A stretch of DNA of 64,000 nucleotides. Source: Acanthosepion lycidas. Lineage: Eukaryota > Mollusca > Cephalopoda > Sepiida > Sepiidae. The stretch spans positions 112,397,834 through 112,461,833 of the forward strand of contig OZ010587.1 of the NCBI GenBank assembly GCA_963932145.1. Direction: 5' to 3'. This document shows positions 22,831 through 34,310 of the stretch, piece by piece; positions within the stretch are counted from its first letter, which is position 1, and the number at the start of each line of letters is the position of its first letter. The position numbers and the translations under genes were made by a program. Under the pieces are notes generated by a model. The model saw only the letters and a program-made list of their open reading frames with translations. It had not been told where the DNA came from and did not search any database.

Positions 22831-23265
22831 CTAAAAGAAAACAAAAAAATGGTGAAGAAAATACAAGTACATAAGTTTGGACAGGAAATGTAATATGTTG
22901 AGAACAAATAACTATATTCAGTATTTTGGAAACCGACTATCAACAAAGTCGGGCAGAATAATTAAAACCTGAATATATATATGTATGTTTTCTTTTTGTC
23001 TATTATTCCCTTAAATGCCACTTTATAAATATTTGCAAGCTCTAAATATCAATAGGCTTAATTAATATTATTATTAATTATGATTAAAGTATCGTCATTG
23101 CCACTGACTACAGTATATTAAATAATTATTCTTTGTTTGTTATTCTATTTTCTAATTAAGGAAAACGTAAATGGCCATATAACTTAAAAATACTGGAGTT
23201 ATCTCCCTTGTTTCATTTTAGATTTAATTAAAATTACCCTGAGGCCCGTGGCCCAACTTTACTAG

Positions 23266-23650
23266 TTTGGTTTGGTTTGTTTTACGGCATACCAACCTCA
23301 ATGGGTTATTTAATGCCGACAAGATTTTTATAATTGGTAATACGCTTTTCCAAAATGTATTCCTGGTTATATTTTTTTTTCAAAAATGTACTGCTGGAAA
23401 TAGTTTTCCAAAAAAGTATTGCTGGTATTAATACCTATTTTTATACTTTCATAGTATTTTACCCCTTTTGGGGTGTTAACTATTTGCCCATAGCTGGGAC
23501 CCTAACAGGTGATACAACCCCGGGTCAAAGTGGAACTGGGAACACCCGTAATTGAAAGGTGGGTCCATGCTCCTTAAAACCTCCTGAGCAGAGAGACTTT
23601 GCTGTCGGATGTAGTTTATCGTTATACCCCGGACGGACTATTTAACTTGG
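23266..23650 (-). mobile_element. SINE-like element, family D, copy 2
   Basis: The reverse complement matches 3001-3347: TACATCCGACAGCAAAGTC, CACCTGTTAGGGTCCCAGCT, and the tail CGGCATTAAATAACCCATTG ending near 23266. It is inside an intron, in the gene's orientation. Confidence 0.65.
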
Positions 23651-23819
23651 AATTATTTTTTCTTGCCATGGGGGGGGGGGAGGGTAACACACAGATGAGC
23701 GTTCCGAACTCTGGCCTTGTTCTTCAAAATCAACAAATAAAACTTTGATAAGTTGTGAAACAAAACAAAATTCGATTTTGCAATTTTAAATTTTACGGTT
23801 TCAAACAGAATTTCAACTT

Positions 23820-24385
23820 CAGTGAAGTTTTCTTTTCTGTGTAAAAAATAAACTAAATAAATACCATAGCGAAGAGATTATCCAAACATTAGCCATGAAA
23901 GTAATTATAGAAAACACACAGAGAAGCAACGTTACGTCGGTGGGAAAGTGACTGAAGCCGAGCGCCAGATCAGGACCAATAATATTACTGAGTCTTCTTT
24001 GCATCTTATCAAAGAGCTCAAGGTAAATAGCAGGGACATTGGACCATATGTGGCAGCAATATTCTAAGTATAAACGAATGGTAGATTTATAGATATGTAA
24101 AATAGATTCTGGAGAGGAAAATTGTCACGCAAAATACAGTGAATCAAATTTCTTAACAGTTAACCTAGCAACGGATTCAGTTATGTCTTTCAACTTTATG
24201 TCAGCTGAGAATGTTAGCCCTAGAAGGCGCCACGAGCCACTTTCTTCGAGGTTAGCATCAGCTATGCTGACTGAAGGCAGAAAAGGATCTGTTGATTAAT
24301 AAAATTTTGAAGGCATCCTTTGCTCCAGTTAACAACAGACTGAAGGTCGTTTTTGACATCAGCCGCCAAACGAACTGATCAGAGT
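23820..24385 (-). pseudogene. Jockey/CR1-type LINE, region after the reverse transcriptase
   Basis: Minus-strand frames read LAADVKNDLQSVVNWSKG (about 24370-24320), LLGLTFSADIKLKDITESVA, then SILHIYKSTIRLYLEYCCHI and WSNVPAIYLELFDKMQRRLS down to NIIGPDLALGFSHFPTDV. This is the thumb and C-terminal region typical of jockey/CR1-type LINEs (YKSxIRxxLEYCxxIW, then QRRL). Stops and shifts interrupt it. The upstream part of the same copy is at 24768-25120, beyond an inserted foldback element. Confidence 0.8.
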
Positions 24386-24393
24386 ATATATAT

Positions 24394-24695
24394 TGATGTA
24401 TGTTTCATTAAATAATATAGACAAGTTTTGTCTATTTATTTTAAGCAAATTCCTTTCATATCGTCATTATTGCCAAGTCCGTGTATTGGTTAATATTTTG
24501 TAATGTAATTGTCATCTTTGATAATGGCTTATGTAAGCCGAAAACTTAGATAGGATTAAAAAAACATGTATCAATATGGTGATTTTCTTTTGGTTTTCAA
24601 TGATAATGTGATTAAGCTTATCCGACGATATGAAAGGAATTTACTTAAAATAGACAAAACTTGTCTATATTATTTAATGAGACATGCATCAATGA
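24394..24695. mobile_element. Foldback element inserted in a LINE
   Basis: Inverted arms of about 70 bp, 24394-24466 and 24626-24695, share ATAATATAGACAAGTTTTGT and AATTCCTTTCATATCGTC. They bracket about 160 bp of unrelated sequence with no open frame. LINE homology stops on one side at 24385 and resumes on the other beyond a (TA)n tract (24724-24766), so the element entered the LINE. Confidence 0.75.
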
Positions 24696-24720
24696 AAAAA
24701 TGCTGCCTAAATACACAGAC

Positions 24721-24767
<47 letters not shown>

Positions 24768-24769
<2 letters not shown>

Positions 24770-25120
24770 TATCTAGACAAAGGTAATGGCCGTGCCATCT
24801 GCGTAGATACCAAGTTGAGAGCTGATGCCATCGGGAAGGTCATCAATGAAGTTTAAAAACAAAGTAGGACCAAGAATAGAGCCCTGGGGGTGGGGAACCT
24901 GCATTAGTACGAAAGGATCTAGAGGAATGGCCGTTCATGATAACCTTAATTTCACGATTTTCTTAAACAAGTTCTCTCTGCTGATAAAAATCTACAACTC
25001 TGATTCGGAAGCCCAAACTATCCATGCAATAGCGGTATTCAAGTTCTCTATGACTGAAGAAATTCAAGACAGAAGGAAAAGTCATGACCTCAGTTTTAGG
25101 AGATAAGAAAGGTATTTTGA
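24768..25120 (-). pseudogene. Jockey/CR1-type LINE, reverse transcriptase palm
   Basis: Read on the minus strand: REIKVIMNGHSSRSFRTNAG, then PQGSILGPTLFLNFIDDLPD, then GISSQLGIYADGTAITFV. This covers RT motifs around QGSxLGP and the catalytic box. The second Asp of YADD is Gly here (YADG), and a stop follows soon after, so the enzyme is dead. It continues at 23820-24385 across the foldback insertion. Confidence 0.85.
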
Positions 25121-25624
25121 TGACTGAATATCTTCAGAAGGACAAAATAGTTAACACAGAATACTACTCTAGTTTGCTATGCTAATAAAAGGACGTATTG
25201 AAAAGAAAGAAGTAAGGGAAGCTGCGGACAGATTTTCTTTTTTATGGGCAATGCACTTAATCACAGAGCTGACAAGTGGATGGATGCTTGAAGAATTTGG
25301 GTTTTGAGTGTATAAGTCATCCACCTTACCAGTTCCTACTCCATTTGACTATTTCCTTTTTCCAAACATTAAAAGAAATTCGGAAGGAAAAGGTTTTCGA
25401 ATAATTTGAAAGTGATAGCAGAATTCTTTGTAAGCGTAAAAAAAAAATGATTGCGGGGTGAATATGTGAAATAGTGTAAAGAATTTCAGGCCCTAGGTCA
25501 TTCCCTTCTTGTGCAGTCCAAAGAGCTTTCAGTACTTACTCTTACATATATATATATATAGAGAGAGTATGTTGTATATGCCTATTTCAGGTTCTAGGTC
25601 GTTCCTTTCTTGGGTTGCCCAATT
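25121..25624. other. Intronic stretch without recognised genes
   Basis: Possibly more decayed LINE sequence upstream of the palm domain. I cannot place it with confidence. A short TA/GA tract lies at 25545-25567. Confidence 0.4.
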
Positions 25625-25840
25625 ATATTTTATTTGTTTTTTTACGGCTTATCAACCTTTTACAGGTTATTTGAAGCCAGAGAATAGTTTACATTGTAAG
25701 ATTTTTTTTCAGATAATAATGATTTATAGATACAGATCCTACTGATTAACAGATAGCTGGAGGAGAAGAGGTGGATTAACGAACTCGACTGAAATTGGAA
25801 CTCCGAGAGAGGAGTTCCAATTCCGAGCCCTAATCAGTTA
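25625..25840 (-). mobile_element. SINE family A, near-complete copy
   Basis: The minus strand runs from GGGCTCGGAATTGGAACTCC (25835 down, head) through TCCAGCTATCTGTTAATCAG to the tail GGCTTCAAATAACCTGTAAA and AGGTTGATAAGCCGTAAAAA at 25625. Head, body and hairpin tail are in the order seen at 51140-51432. Confidence 0.65.
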
Positions 25841-25920
25841 CAACACATCCAAGCACTCGCACATCCAAGCTAACAGCGTTTGGTATTCCTATGGGCGGCC
25901 TGAATACTTTTCTGTGGCTA

Positions 25921-25931
<11 letters not shown>

Positions 25932-25982
<51 letters not shown>

Positions 25983-26000
25983 TAGATAGATAGATAGATA

Positions 26001-26032
<32 letters not shown>
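25932..26032. repeat. (TA)n-(GATA)n-(TG)n-(TA)n microsatellite
   Basis: A compound simple repeat next to a module ending GTGCTCAATACAAAGTAGAG (26098-26120). Confidence 0.95.
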
Positions 26033-26120
26033 CCCAAGTATATGATTGGTGGATATGGAATGAATTCCAATAACTAACAATTACTATTCTTAAAAGAGTG
26101 CTCAATACAAAGTAGAGCAG

Positions 26121-26509
26121 ATATAATTATTTATTTTTTAAAAATTTATAACAAATATGTTATTTGATGTCCGATTTTATATTTACATACACTATTTTAA
26201 TATATTAAATAATATTATTTTTAATCATTTTTATCTTTGTATATTTGCTCGCTTAAGTTATATTTCAATAAGTGGTTAGCATTTGTGTAATGACACTTTC
26301 AGTCTTAAATATTTATTGGTTGTGGTATCCGATTGTCTGGGTCAATGTCTGTGGATGTGTGTGCATGTATTTATGGTTGTCTATGTGCATGGAAAGTGCA
26401 TTCACTTTTAATTGTGTATGTATGTACGTGCGTATTGGTTTCCCTCTCCCCCCCACTTCCTTTTTTTTTCATGAACGACCGTGGAGATGTTCTCTGTCTC
26501 GTCTCTTTT

Positions 26510-26552
<43 letters not shown>

Positions 26553-27131
26553 GGGTGCTTATATATTATAATCTGATTGCGTTTGTTTTACGCGTGAGTT
26601 TAGGACCCCATTCACACACTCTTAGGATTAAAATGTATACATCGTCAAAGGACCGGATATAAAATTAGCTAAAGTAACTTCAATGAAGAAATAAATTGAA
26701 TAACATATATATTTCTTCTTTTCTCCTCATTAATTTTATAGTTGTAAACTTAATAGCGATTAAATTTTGATTTTGAAATTAGCAGTTTTTAATTTTAATA
26801 TTAAATTTTATCATATAATTTAGTAATTATTGGTTAGAATAAATTCTTTTTTAATACTACCCATATTTTAAACATCTGAATAGATATTATAACATGACTT
26901 CGTTGTCAAGCTTTTTGAATTTTCCTATACTTGTATTTTGATTGGTCCATCTAGCTTTTGTAACAACGTTTTCCCCTTGCGAAGGATTGTTAATTAATTT
27001 GAAACTTTTAAAACCATTTATTTTACATTCAACATCATCACTTGATAAAACACCGAGGGTGTTGAAACAAAATGGCTATTTTTGTAGTGTTTTTATAACA
27101 TATTTATGTTATAATTTTTTTTTTAAATAAA

Positions 27132-27134
<3 letters not shown>
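26121..27134. other. Intronic AT-rich stretch with a dispersed-repeat block
   Basis: No coding signal. 26519-26548 is a TA tract. 27035-27118 repeats the CTTGATAAAACACC / TTATAACATATTTATGTTAT block also seen at 5239 and 59204. Confidence 0.5.
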
Positions 27135-27174
<40 letters not shown>

Positions 27175-27180
27175 TTGTGT
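27135..27180. repeat. (TA)n-(TG)n microsatellite
   Basis: Simple tract between the dispersed block and the LINE end. Confidence 0.95.
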
Positions 27181-27251
27181 GTGTAATTCAAGGCATAAAA
27201 AACAGATGGAAAGTTTCCTGGTAGAGACAGTAAGAGGATAAGCATTGTTTA

Positions 27252-27330
27252 AAGATAGAAAGGACAAGAAGGTGTGGAGAGCTATGATCGCCCACAAGAC
27301 ATACCGAAGCTTTTCCAATAAGTTTGGAGG
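27252..27330 (+). pseudogene. RTE-like LINE, extreme C-terminus
   Basis: The plus strand reads ALFKDRKDKKVWRAMIAHK. This corresponds to the LLRATxDRKLWRAMIAxV end of this LINE family, seen better at 42030 and 54600. Only the end of the ORF and a little 3' flank remain. Confidence 0.6.
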
Positions 27331-27543
27331 CAAATTTTGGAGCGATTTTAAAAGAAACGAGTTTTAATGTTATCAAATAGAAAGATTAGGACTGCAACAA
27401 ATAGAACGGCCTTTCTTTGCAATTTGAACACGTCTTGTTCTAAGACAAGGAAAATGTAGGAAAAGGTTTTAAACATGCTTTTTCAGAACAATGCATTTAT
27501 CTGTCCGATTCTTTATTTTCGCAAATCATCTACGCGTCCTTAC

Positions 27544-27681
27544 CTGTTCCGTATGTGAAAACTGTAGAGAAAAGAGCCCATTTCGATGCCCGTGCGCAGC
27601 AGACGACAATACCAAAAACGTAGGCAAGCAGGTAGCAAATTAAGCCGATCACCATAAAGGAAAGGTGAGTTCGCATCAAAT
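27544..27681 (-). CDS. Claudin/PMP22-like tetraspan protein, internal exon
   Basis: A 138-bp exon with acceptor TTAATTTCAG at 27682 and donor GTAAGG at 27543. It encodes LMRTHLSFMVIGLICYLLAY, VFGIVVCCARASKWALFSTV and FTYGT. The stretch HLSFMVIGLICYLLAYVFGI is transmembrane segment 2, the CCARASK turn is the short cytoplasmic loop, and WALFSTVFTYGT starts segment 3. The first two bases complete a His codon with the C ending exon 29055-29162, and the last G starts the Ala codon completed by exon 22721-22830. The whole exon reads without a stop and with balanced codon use, unlike the surrounding AT-rich repeats. Confidence 0.88.
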
Positions 27682-29054
27682 CTGAAATTAAATATTCCCC
27701 ATTTAAATTCATAGCTAAAAAAATGAATAACACAAGACGAAAATTGAACGTTACAGTAAGATTTCATATTGTATAAAATGGCTGAAGTATAACCAAGATG
27801 GCTGAAGTATAACCAAAATGGCTGAAGCATAAAAAATGTCCTAATTTGGGACTTCTGTTTTGCTCTGTTTCTATTTCTTTGATAATCGTTTGCTCTCAAA
27901 ATAAAACTATAAAAATGACGTGCCAATTCCAGACGAAGGTCATGTCTTCGCATTTATCTACGGAATTGGTAATAATTAAGGATTGTATGAAAATTAAAAT
28001 TCTGGCAAGATCTTTCGGTTTTATTAACCACGGGTTTTTTCTTCATATATATATATATAACAAAAACATGTTAAAATCACTACACAATTACAAATATGTT
28101 TCAACACTACAAATGTGTCTCCTCGGGCGATACTAAACTACTGGCGAGTGAACGATTATTTTAATTTAAAAAAGCAAAATATTTTCTCTTTTTTCTCGAG
28201 AAAAGAGACAGAATTTAAAATAAGCTCGTGATTAACCAATCGAATGTGACCTACGCTAAATTCAAACTCACCGAAAAAAAATGATTATATAAGTCACGAC
28301 ACGAAGTTGTCTGCATATATATCCTAGAAAATTTCATTATGGACAAATACAAAGGTTGCATTATTTCATAACATGTATAGAAGTCTGGCGTTCAACTTTC
28401 CTAAGATGTAAAAGCGAAAAAAGTGGGGAGATAAGTTAACATAATGCTAACTAGTTATATGCTCGGCCAGCTTCTTATATAAAATTTTGTTGTTTGTAAA
28501 GAGAAGACCTCTTCAAGAAACTGGTAATTAACTTGACCGTTTGAAAAAAAAAACAACAGATAATAAATACAAAACTACTTTGGCAAATTAATATGCAACC
28601 GTTAAGTAAAGAACATCGATATAAGATGTTAATAATAGTAATTAATGCAAGATGTTAATAATACTAACTAAACGTCACTACAGAACTATATTAATTCAAA
28701 ATGAATCTTACAAATAGAATAGTAAGCCACATAAGGTGCACCAGAGTTCATCTACTGATTATTACTATAAGAAAAAGTATTATCAGATTCAAAGTTTAAA
28801 CATATTGTAAAGTAAAAGATAAACTATGTTCACAATTTACAGTCAATTCACTTCTCTGAGATAGATATGATCAAAGTGAGATAGATAAAATAGACAGATA
28901 TGAACAGACTGAGATAGATATGAATAGACTGAGATTAAAAAAGAAGGATTTAAACCTTTTCCAAACCCGACTTTGTGAGAATTTCGCTACTATATTTTGA
29001 TACTAATAGCTATTTTTTTTTTAAGCTGCTCATGTAAAAACCATCAATACTTAC
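27682..29054 (-). other. Intron of the tetraspan gene
   Basis: A 1.4-kb intron. It holds a three-fold 21-bp repeat (ATGGCTGAAGTATAACCAA, 27778-27832) and a GAGATAGATATGA-type short tandem region at 28858-28935. Otherwise it is AT-rich. Confidence 0.8.
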
Positions 29055-29162
29055 GTATTCTCTGCCAGTACTCGCGAGTATAACTGCTCTGGTCCTTATC
29101 GGGAACTTTGTAGGATGTTTCTAAACAGTAGTCATCAGTGAGTCCGGGAGTATCTTGGGGAA
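29055..29162 (-). CDS. Claudin/PMP22-like tetraspan protein, extracellular loop 1 exon
   Basis: A 108-bp exon with acceptor TTGTCTTTTCAG at 29163 and donor GTAAGT at 29054. It starts with two bases completing a split codon. It encodes PQDTPGLTDDYCLETSYKVP then DKDQSSYTREYWQRI, with one base left over for a His codon. It is hydrophilic, with one Cys, and precedes transmembrane segment 2, so it should be the end of extracellular loop 1. The W-GLW-C motif expected in loop 1 of claudins is not in this exon and would lie further 5'. Both phases agree with the next exon downstream. Confidence 0.8.
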
Positions 29163-29754
29163 CTGAAAAGACAAAAGCAACACAATTAGTGGAATTATTA
29201 GGATTTAGAATTCTTAGAATTAATTCTTCAGAATCAAGATCAGACTGTCACTGATATGTAGCTGAAATCATGTTACTGAAGATAAAGAGATAAACCTGAC
29301 CCTACAAATTCCTAGATTTAGAAATGCGGTTACCTTCAAGATTTTTATCAGTATAGAGTTACATTCATAGGTGTCAAGTCAGAGTAAGGTTGGGGTGTCT
29401 AAATTTAAAACGGAAGATGATTTAATCTAGTCTGGTTTACGTCTCTATGGAGATTTATTTATTTTTTTTATATTATTTTTTCTGAAAGAGTTTTGTGTAT
29501 ATAAAAAAGCTGCCGAAACATTTGTTTTTTGACGACTTCATAAAGGGTTATCTTTTTTGTAGGGTATTTAAGCTATTTATTAGGACTATGCATTTTAAAA
29601 AAATTATATGCTAATTATTCAATGCAAAGATTTGATGATGTCGGAAAAACCGTTAACCCATGTCTATTGTTTAATAGATTTTTATTATTTCGAAACTTAA
29701 TAATGTGTAGTTTCTCATGTAGGCATAAAGGGCATGGGTCATCCCAAGTTTTAC

Positions 29755-31037
29755 AAGTTCTAGTTATATATATTACCATTATATTATATATTATATATAT
29801 ATAAGTTCTAGTTATATATATTACAATTATATTATATATTATATATATATAAGTTCTAGTTATATATATTACAATTATATTATATATTATATATATATAA
29901 GTTCTAGTTATATATATTACAATTATATTATATATTATATATATATAAGTTCTAGTTATATATATTACAATTATATTATATATTATATATATATAAGTTC
30001 TAGTTATATATATTACAATTATATTATATATTATATATATATAAGTTCTAGTTATATATATTACAATTATATTATATATTATATATATATATAAGTTCTA
30101 GTTATATATATTACAATTATATTATATATTATATATATATAAGTTCTAGTTATATATATTACAATTATATTATATATTATATATATATAAGTTCTAGTTA
30201 TATATATTACAATTATATTATATATTATATATATATAAGTTCTAGTTATATATATTACAATTATATTATATATTATATATATATAAGTTCTAGTTATATA
30301 TATTACAATTATATTATATATTATATATATATAAGTTCTAGTTATATATATTACAATTATATTATATATTATATATATATAAGTTCTAGTTATATATATT
30401 ACAATTATATTATATATTATATATATATAAGTTCTAGTTATATATATTACAATTATATTATATATTATATATATATAAGTTCTAGTTATATATATTACAA
30501 TTATATTATATATTATATATATATAAGTTCTAGTTATATATATTACAATTATATTATATATTATATATATATAAGTTCTAGTTATATATATTACAATTAT
30601 ATTATATATTATATATATATAAGTTCTAGTTATATATATTACAATTATATTATATATTATATATATATAAGTTCTAGTTATATATATTACAATTATATAT
30701 ATATAAGTTCTAGTTATATATATTACAATTATATTATATATTATATATATATAAGTTCTAGTTATATATATTACAATTATATTATATATTATATATATAT
30801 AAGTTCTAGTTATATATATTACAATTATATTATATATTATATATATATAAGTTCTAGTTATATATATTACAATTATATTATATATTATATATATATAAGT
30901 TCTAGTTATATATATTACAATTATATATATATAAGTTCTAGTTATATATATTACAATTATATTATATATTATATATATATAAGTTCTAGTTATATATATT
31001 ACAATTATATTATATATTATATATATATAAGTTCTAG

Positions 31038-31039
<2 letters not shown>
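29755..31039. repeat. 48-bp minisatellite, about 28 units
   Basis: Unit starts (AAGTTCTAGTTATATATATT) fall at 29755, 29803, 29851 and so on to 31029. The spacing is 48 bp, except for one 50-bp unit and two 36-bp units (before 30705 and 30933). Units are nearly identical; only the first has CC in TTACCATT. The array ends in (TA)n and (GA)n (31040-31112). It lies within the putative large intron. Confidence 0.97.

Positions 31040-31113
<74 letters not shown>
31040..31113. repeat. (TA)n-(GA)n microsatellite
   Basis: Simple tract between the minisatellite and the Tc1-type MITE. Confidence 0.95.
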
Positions 31114-31371
31114 TACAGTTCAAAAGTTTGAAGCCAGTCACAGAATTAGCATGGGATTTACAGAAGAGTGAAAAAAGAAAGAAAGAAAAAACGAAAAAAA
31201 AAAGAAAAAAAAGAAAAAAAAAGAAAAAAAGAAGAAAAAAACAAATTCTAATAAAAAATCATGTCCCACTGTTTTTTTAACCATAAATAATAATTTTCTC
31301 TTATTTAAATTACACAGCAACTACGATTTGGAACAATTTAATAATTACCTCAAACTTTTGAACTGCAGTAT
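31114..31371. mobile_element. Tc1-type MITE
   Basis: Inverted ends TACAGTTCAAAAGTTTGA (31114) and TCAAACTTTTGAACTGCAGTA (to 31370) resemble Tc1 transposon termini. The interior is A-rich (GAAAA runs), with no transposase. Confidence 0.7.
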
Positions 31372-31687
31372 ATATATATATATATATATATATATGTTTG
31401 TGTGTGTGTTCGCCTATCATCGGGGTCACACTCCTGTGCGGTCTTTTGAACAGGAGTAGAAGTTTATCCTTTATTTTCCGTATAGAATTGAGTTTCCGGT
31501 TCCTTCTGAAGACTATTTCTACACCATACTTCTAACGTCTCCGATGAAACTCTGAAATGTTATTCGCTAATTAAATCTTGATCTCTGCATAGCTAGAAGA
31601 ACTTCACTTTTTGCCCTTTCTGACGCTCATACAACACCACATAGTAACCCTCTACGTTGAGCGCCTCTTGGGCCTTGTATTAGGGGA

Positions 31688-31700
<13 letters not shown>

Positions 31701-31718
<18 letters not shown>

Positions 31719-31991
31719 ATTATTTTTAAAAATATCATTCCATCGCTACATACGAATTACCATGTTTCAAAAACAGAAGCTAAAAACTTCCAATTCAATT
31801 ATAGAAATTAAATTAAAGTAAAGTAACTAATTGTGCTTCATCCTCAATCGACTTTTTTGAGGATCAACCAGAACTAGGTACTATAATTTAATTTAATTTA
31901 ATTTCTATAAATTAATTAGAAGGTTTTAGCTTCATGTTTTGAAACATAAGAATTCTTGTGTAGCGATGGAATCATTTTTTTAAAAATTATT
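31701..31991. mobile_element. Foldback repeat with about 100-bp arms
   Basis: The left arm 31718-31815 (TTCCATCGCTACA, CATGTTTCAAAA, AAGCTAAAA) is repeated inverted at 31885-31991 (TTTTAGCTTCATGTTTTGAA, GTGTAGCGATGGAA). A (TA)n tract precedes it. The sequence after the right arm (to 32095) also occurs at 21772-21900. Confidence 0.7.
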
Positions 31992-32102
31992 ATAATATAG
32001 ACTCTACTTGTGTACCAATCACTGTTTTTAAAAATAAAAACAAAAATAATAAAGAACTTCGGATTATTAACCCAACGGTTCTTTCTAATTTTTCAATATA
32101 TT

Positions 32103-32104
<2 letters not shown>

Positions 32105-32142
<38 letters not shown>

Positions 32143-32370
32143 TAACTATACTCGTCTCGGAAAACCTTCGGTTTCTTCTTTTGCTAATGATCAAATCAAT
32201 TTCGAATGAAAAAAAGGTTTTAAAAAAGAAAGAGCTAGGAACATGAACGTCTGTCGAAAATAATCGTACAGCATACAGGTCCAAAGCCCAAAGAAAAAAA
32301 ACCCGATACGAGTAATCAACTAACTAAAAAAGTGCTCAATACAAAAGTAGTCAATACAAAAGTAGAGTAG
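32105..32370 (-). repeat. (TA)n plus dispersed GTGCTCAATAC module, inverted copy
   Basis: The minus-strand reading matches 4808-5042: CTACTTTTGTATTGAGCACT..., then AACCGAAGGTTTTCCGAGAC before the TA tract at 32105-32141. Confidence 0.65.
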
Positions 32371-32449
32371 ACCTACTCAAACCTCGCCAGCCAGTTTTTC
32401 CTGACGATCCGCTAAGGTGAAACCTTGGTAGGTTTGTCTCTCTCTCTCT

Positions 32450-32452
<3 letters not shown>

Positions 32453-32507
<55 letters not shown>
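32453..32507. repeat. (TA)n-(TG)n microsatellite
   Basis: Simple tract. Confidence 0.95.
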
Positions 32508-32699
32508 AAATCCGTGGGTAAGTAATCCAAGTGAATCCTAATAATATAAGATATTAAATCTGATCCACAAATAGAGCTCAATATATTTATTACAGAGCAT
32601 ATATATATATAAATTACAAATAAATGAAATTCAAAAATACCTCATCTGAATAGCCATTTCGCTCCGCAACATTTTATCAACACAAGTGGTTATAAACGC

Positions 32700-33180
32700 A
32701 AAAAGTTGAATCAGTTTCGATTCTCGCCGAGGTTGTTGCATTCACTTTTGACCAAATACATCTAGGAAAGATTATGAGTCCTTCCCTTAGCTATAGGTTA
32801 AATGTAGACCGAGCTCTCTTGCCTTGGTTAGCAACCAGTCTAGGAGTAGGATAACTCTGAATCAATGTCCGTTTTGACAGGGGTTTTTGGTAAGGCTTCG
32901 AACTTTTCAGTAAAAATTCGTAAAAACTGTTTTTTTATGGATTTTTTTAAGGCTTATTTAAAGCTTATTGTGGCTGAGACATATTTTTGATTATAATAGC
33001 CTTTTTTTGCAAGTGAATATTGTGATCAACAGTTTTTGGAGAAAATGATTTTTCAAAATACACGTCCTACTATTTAACCCATAGTTGGGGGGAAGAGATG
33101 GTTTCACATTCATTCATACCTTTTCCGAAGGTCACCCGCACTGAAGTAAATGTAAAAAATTCGACTGAATTTTGAATTTG
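32700..33180. repeat. SINE fragments, both orientations
   Basis: 32700-32890 on the plus strand has the body motifs CTTCCCTTAGCTATAGG and CAACCAGTCTAGGAGTAGGA. 33060-33180 is a minus-strand body piece with CCATAGTTGGGGGGAAGAG. Ends are ragged. Confidence 0.5.
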
Positions 33181-34240
33181 ATTTCTCACTGAGAGAAAGA
33201 GAGAGAGAGTGTGAAAGATGGTGAAACTGGTAATAGATATAGCAGATATTATCTACCTGGGTAGGTAACGTACTTATTGCGGGTGTTAATTTTGCCTGTA
33301 CTCACCAATTGTTGTTAATAAATGCTAACGATGAAACCATTGTTCAAACTTACTGGTCAAGTCGTTTTATGTAGGTGTGCGGACGTGGAACCGACAAAAC
33401 AATTTGGTCGAGTCTTGTCTAAACATGCAAAGTTCAAAATAACGCTTCTTATTCTGTCTTTGCCTTTTACAATAATTATCATCTGGTTCTGACATGAACA
33501 GGTTTCATTGTTGATATTATAGGTGACTCGAGTTTCCTATCAGAAGAAATAAATGAACAAGACAAAGGGATCGTCTTTCGTTCTCTGTTTCCGTAAGAGA
33601 ATAATTATGTATACTATGAAATTCGAGCATACCATAAAATATTGCTACGCCAGTAGGCGTTTAGGGAATTTAAATAATTTAGTTTAGAGCTCCATACCTT
33701 TTACAACCACGAGTAAAAGTGGGTCGATATTTGAGAGGTAGCTTTGTTTGTAATTCTGCAAGGTGAGAAAGAGAGAGAGAGAGAGAGAGAGGGAGGGAGG
33801 GAGGGAAGATTGGGGTTACAAAAATAGTAGAAAGCGACACTATATGCATTTTAGTAGCTTCACGCCTCCTGCAATCACCAGTTTTATAACCACACAGTTC
33901 ACATCTACACACGGCTACACATTATTTAGTCCAGTTCAGACGTTTACAGCTAAGATTCGCCATGCTGCGTCCACAATAATGTTCTTCGTATTTCATTTTA
34001 AGAAACGATTTCCACTTAATCAATTTCTTTCCATGACCCACGACTTCATGGAACAGGGTCAATGCGCAAAAGCTCCCCTGAGCGCCACAATCTTAACACC
34101 TAGGTTTAATCGTTATCTATCCTCTTTGTAATTTTCACTTATTTTCCCTTAACGCCCATATCAGTAAAACTCTACCATGAGTGGCTCCTGGGCCTCGTAT
34201 TGGGTGATTATTAGTAAAAACGAAAACGTTCCGTATACTC
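33180..34240. other. Stretch without recognised genes
   Basis: Contains GA/GGGA-rich purine tracts at 33764-33810. Frames crossing it are repeat products. Confidence 0.45.
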
Positions 34241-34244
34241 AAAG

Positions 34245-34245
<1 letters not shown>

Positions 34246-34296
<51 letters not shown>

Positions 34297-34310
34297 CGTG
34301 TGTGTGTGTA
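34246..34310. repeat. (TA)n-(TG)n microsatellite
   Basis: Simple tract directly beside the candidate splice donor at 34317. Confidence 0.95.

Larger units (their letters stand above)
22831..27543 (-). other. Intron of the tetraspan gene
   Basis: A 4.7-kb intron containing a SINE (23266-23650), a jockey/CR1-type LINE split by a foldback element (23820-25120), another SINE (25625-25840), (TA)n tracts and an RTE-like LINE end (27252-27330). Confidence 0.8.

Noticed and set aside
29755..31039. Regular repeat array as a CRISPR
   Set aside because: There are no unique spacers. Units are contiguous and AT-only in large part, and the context is eukaryotic.
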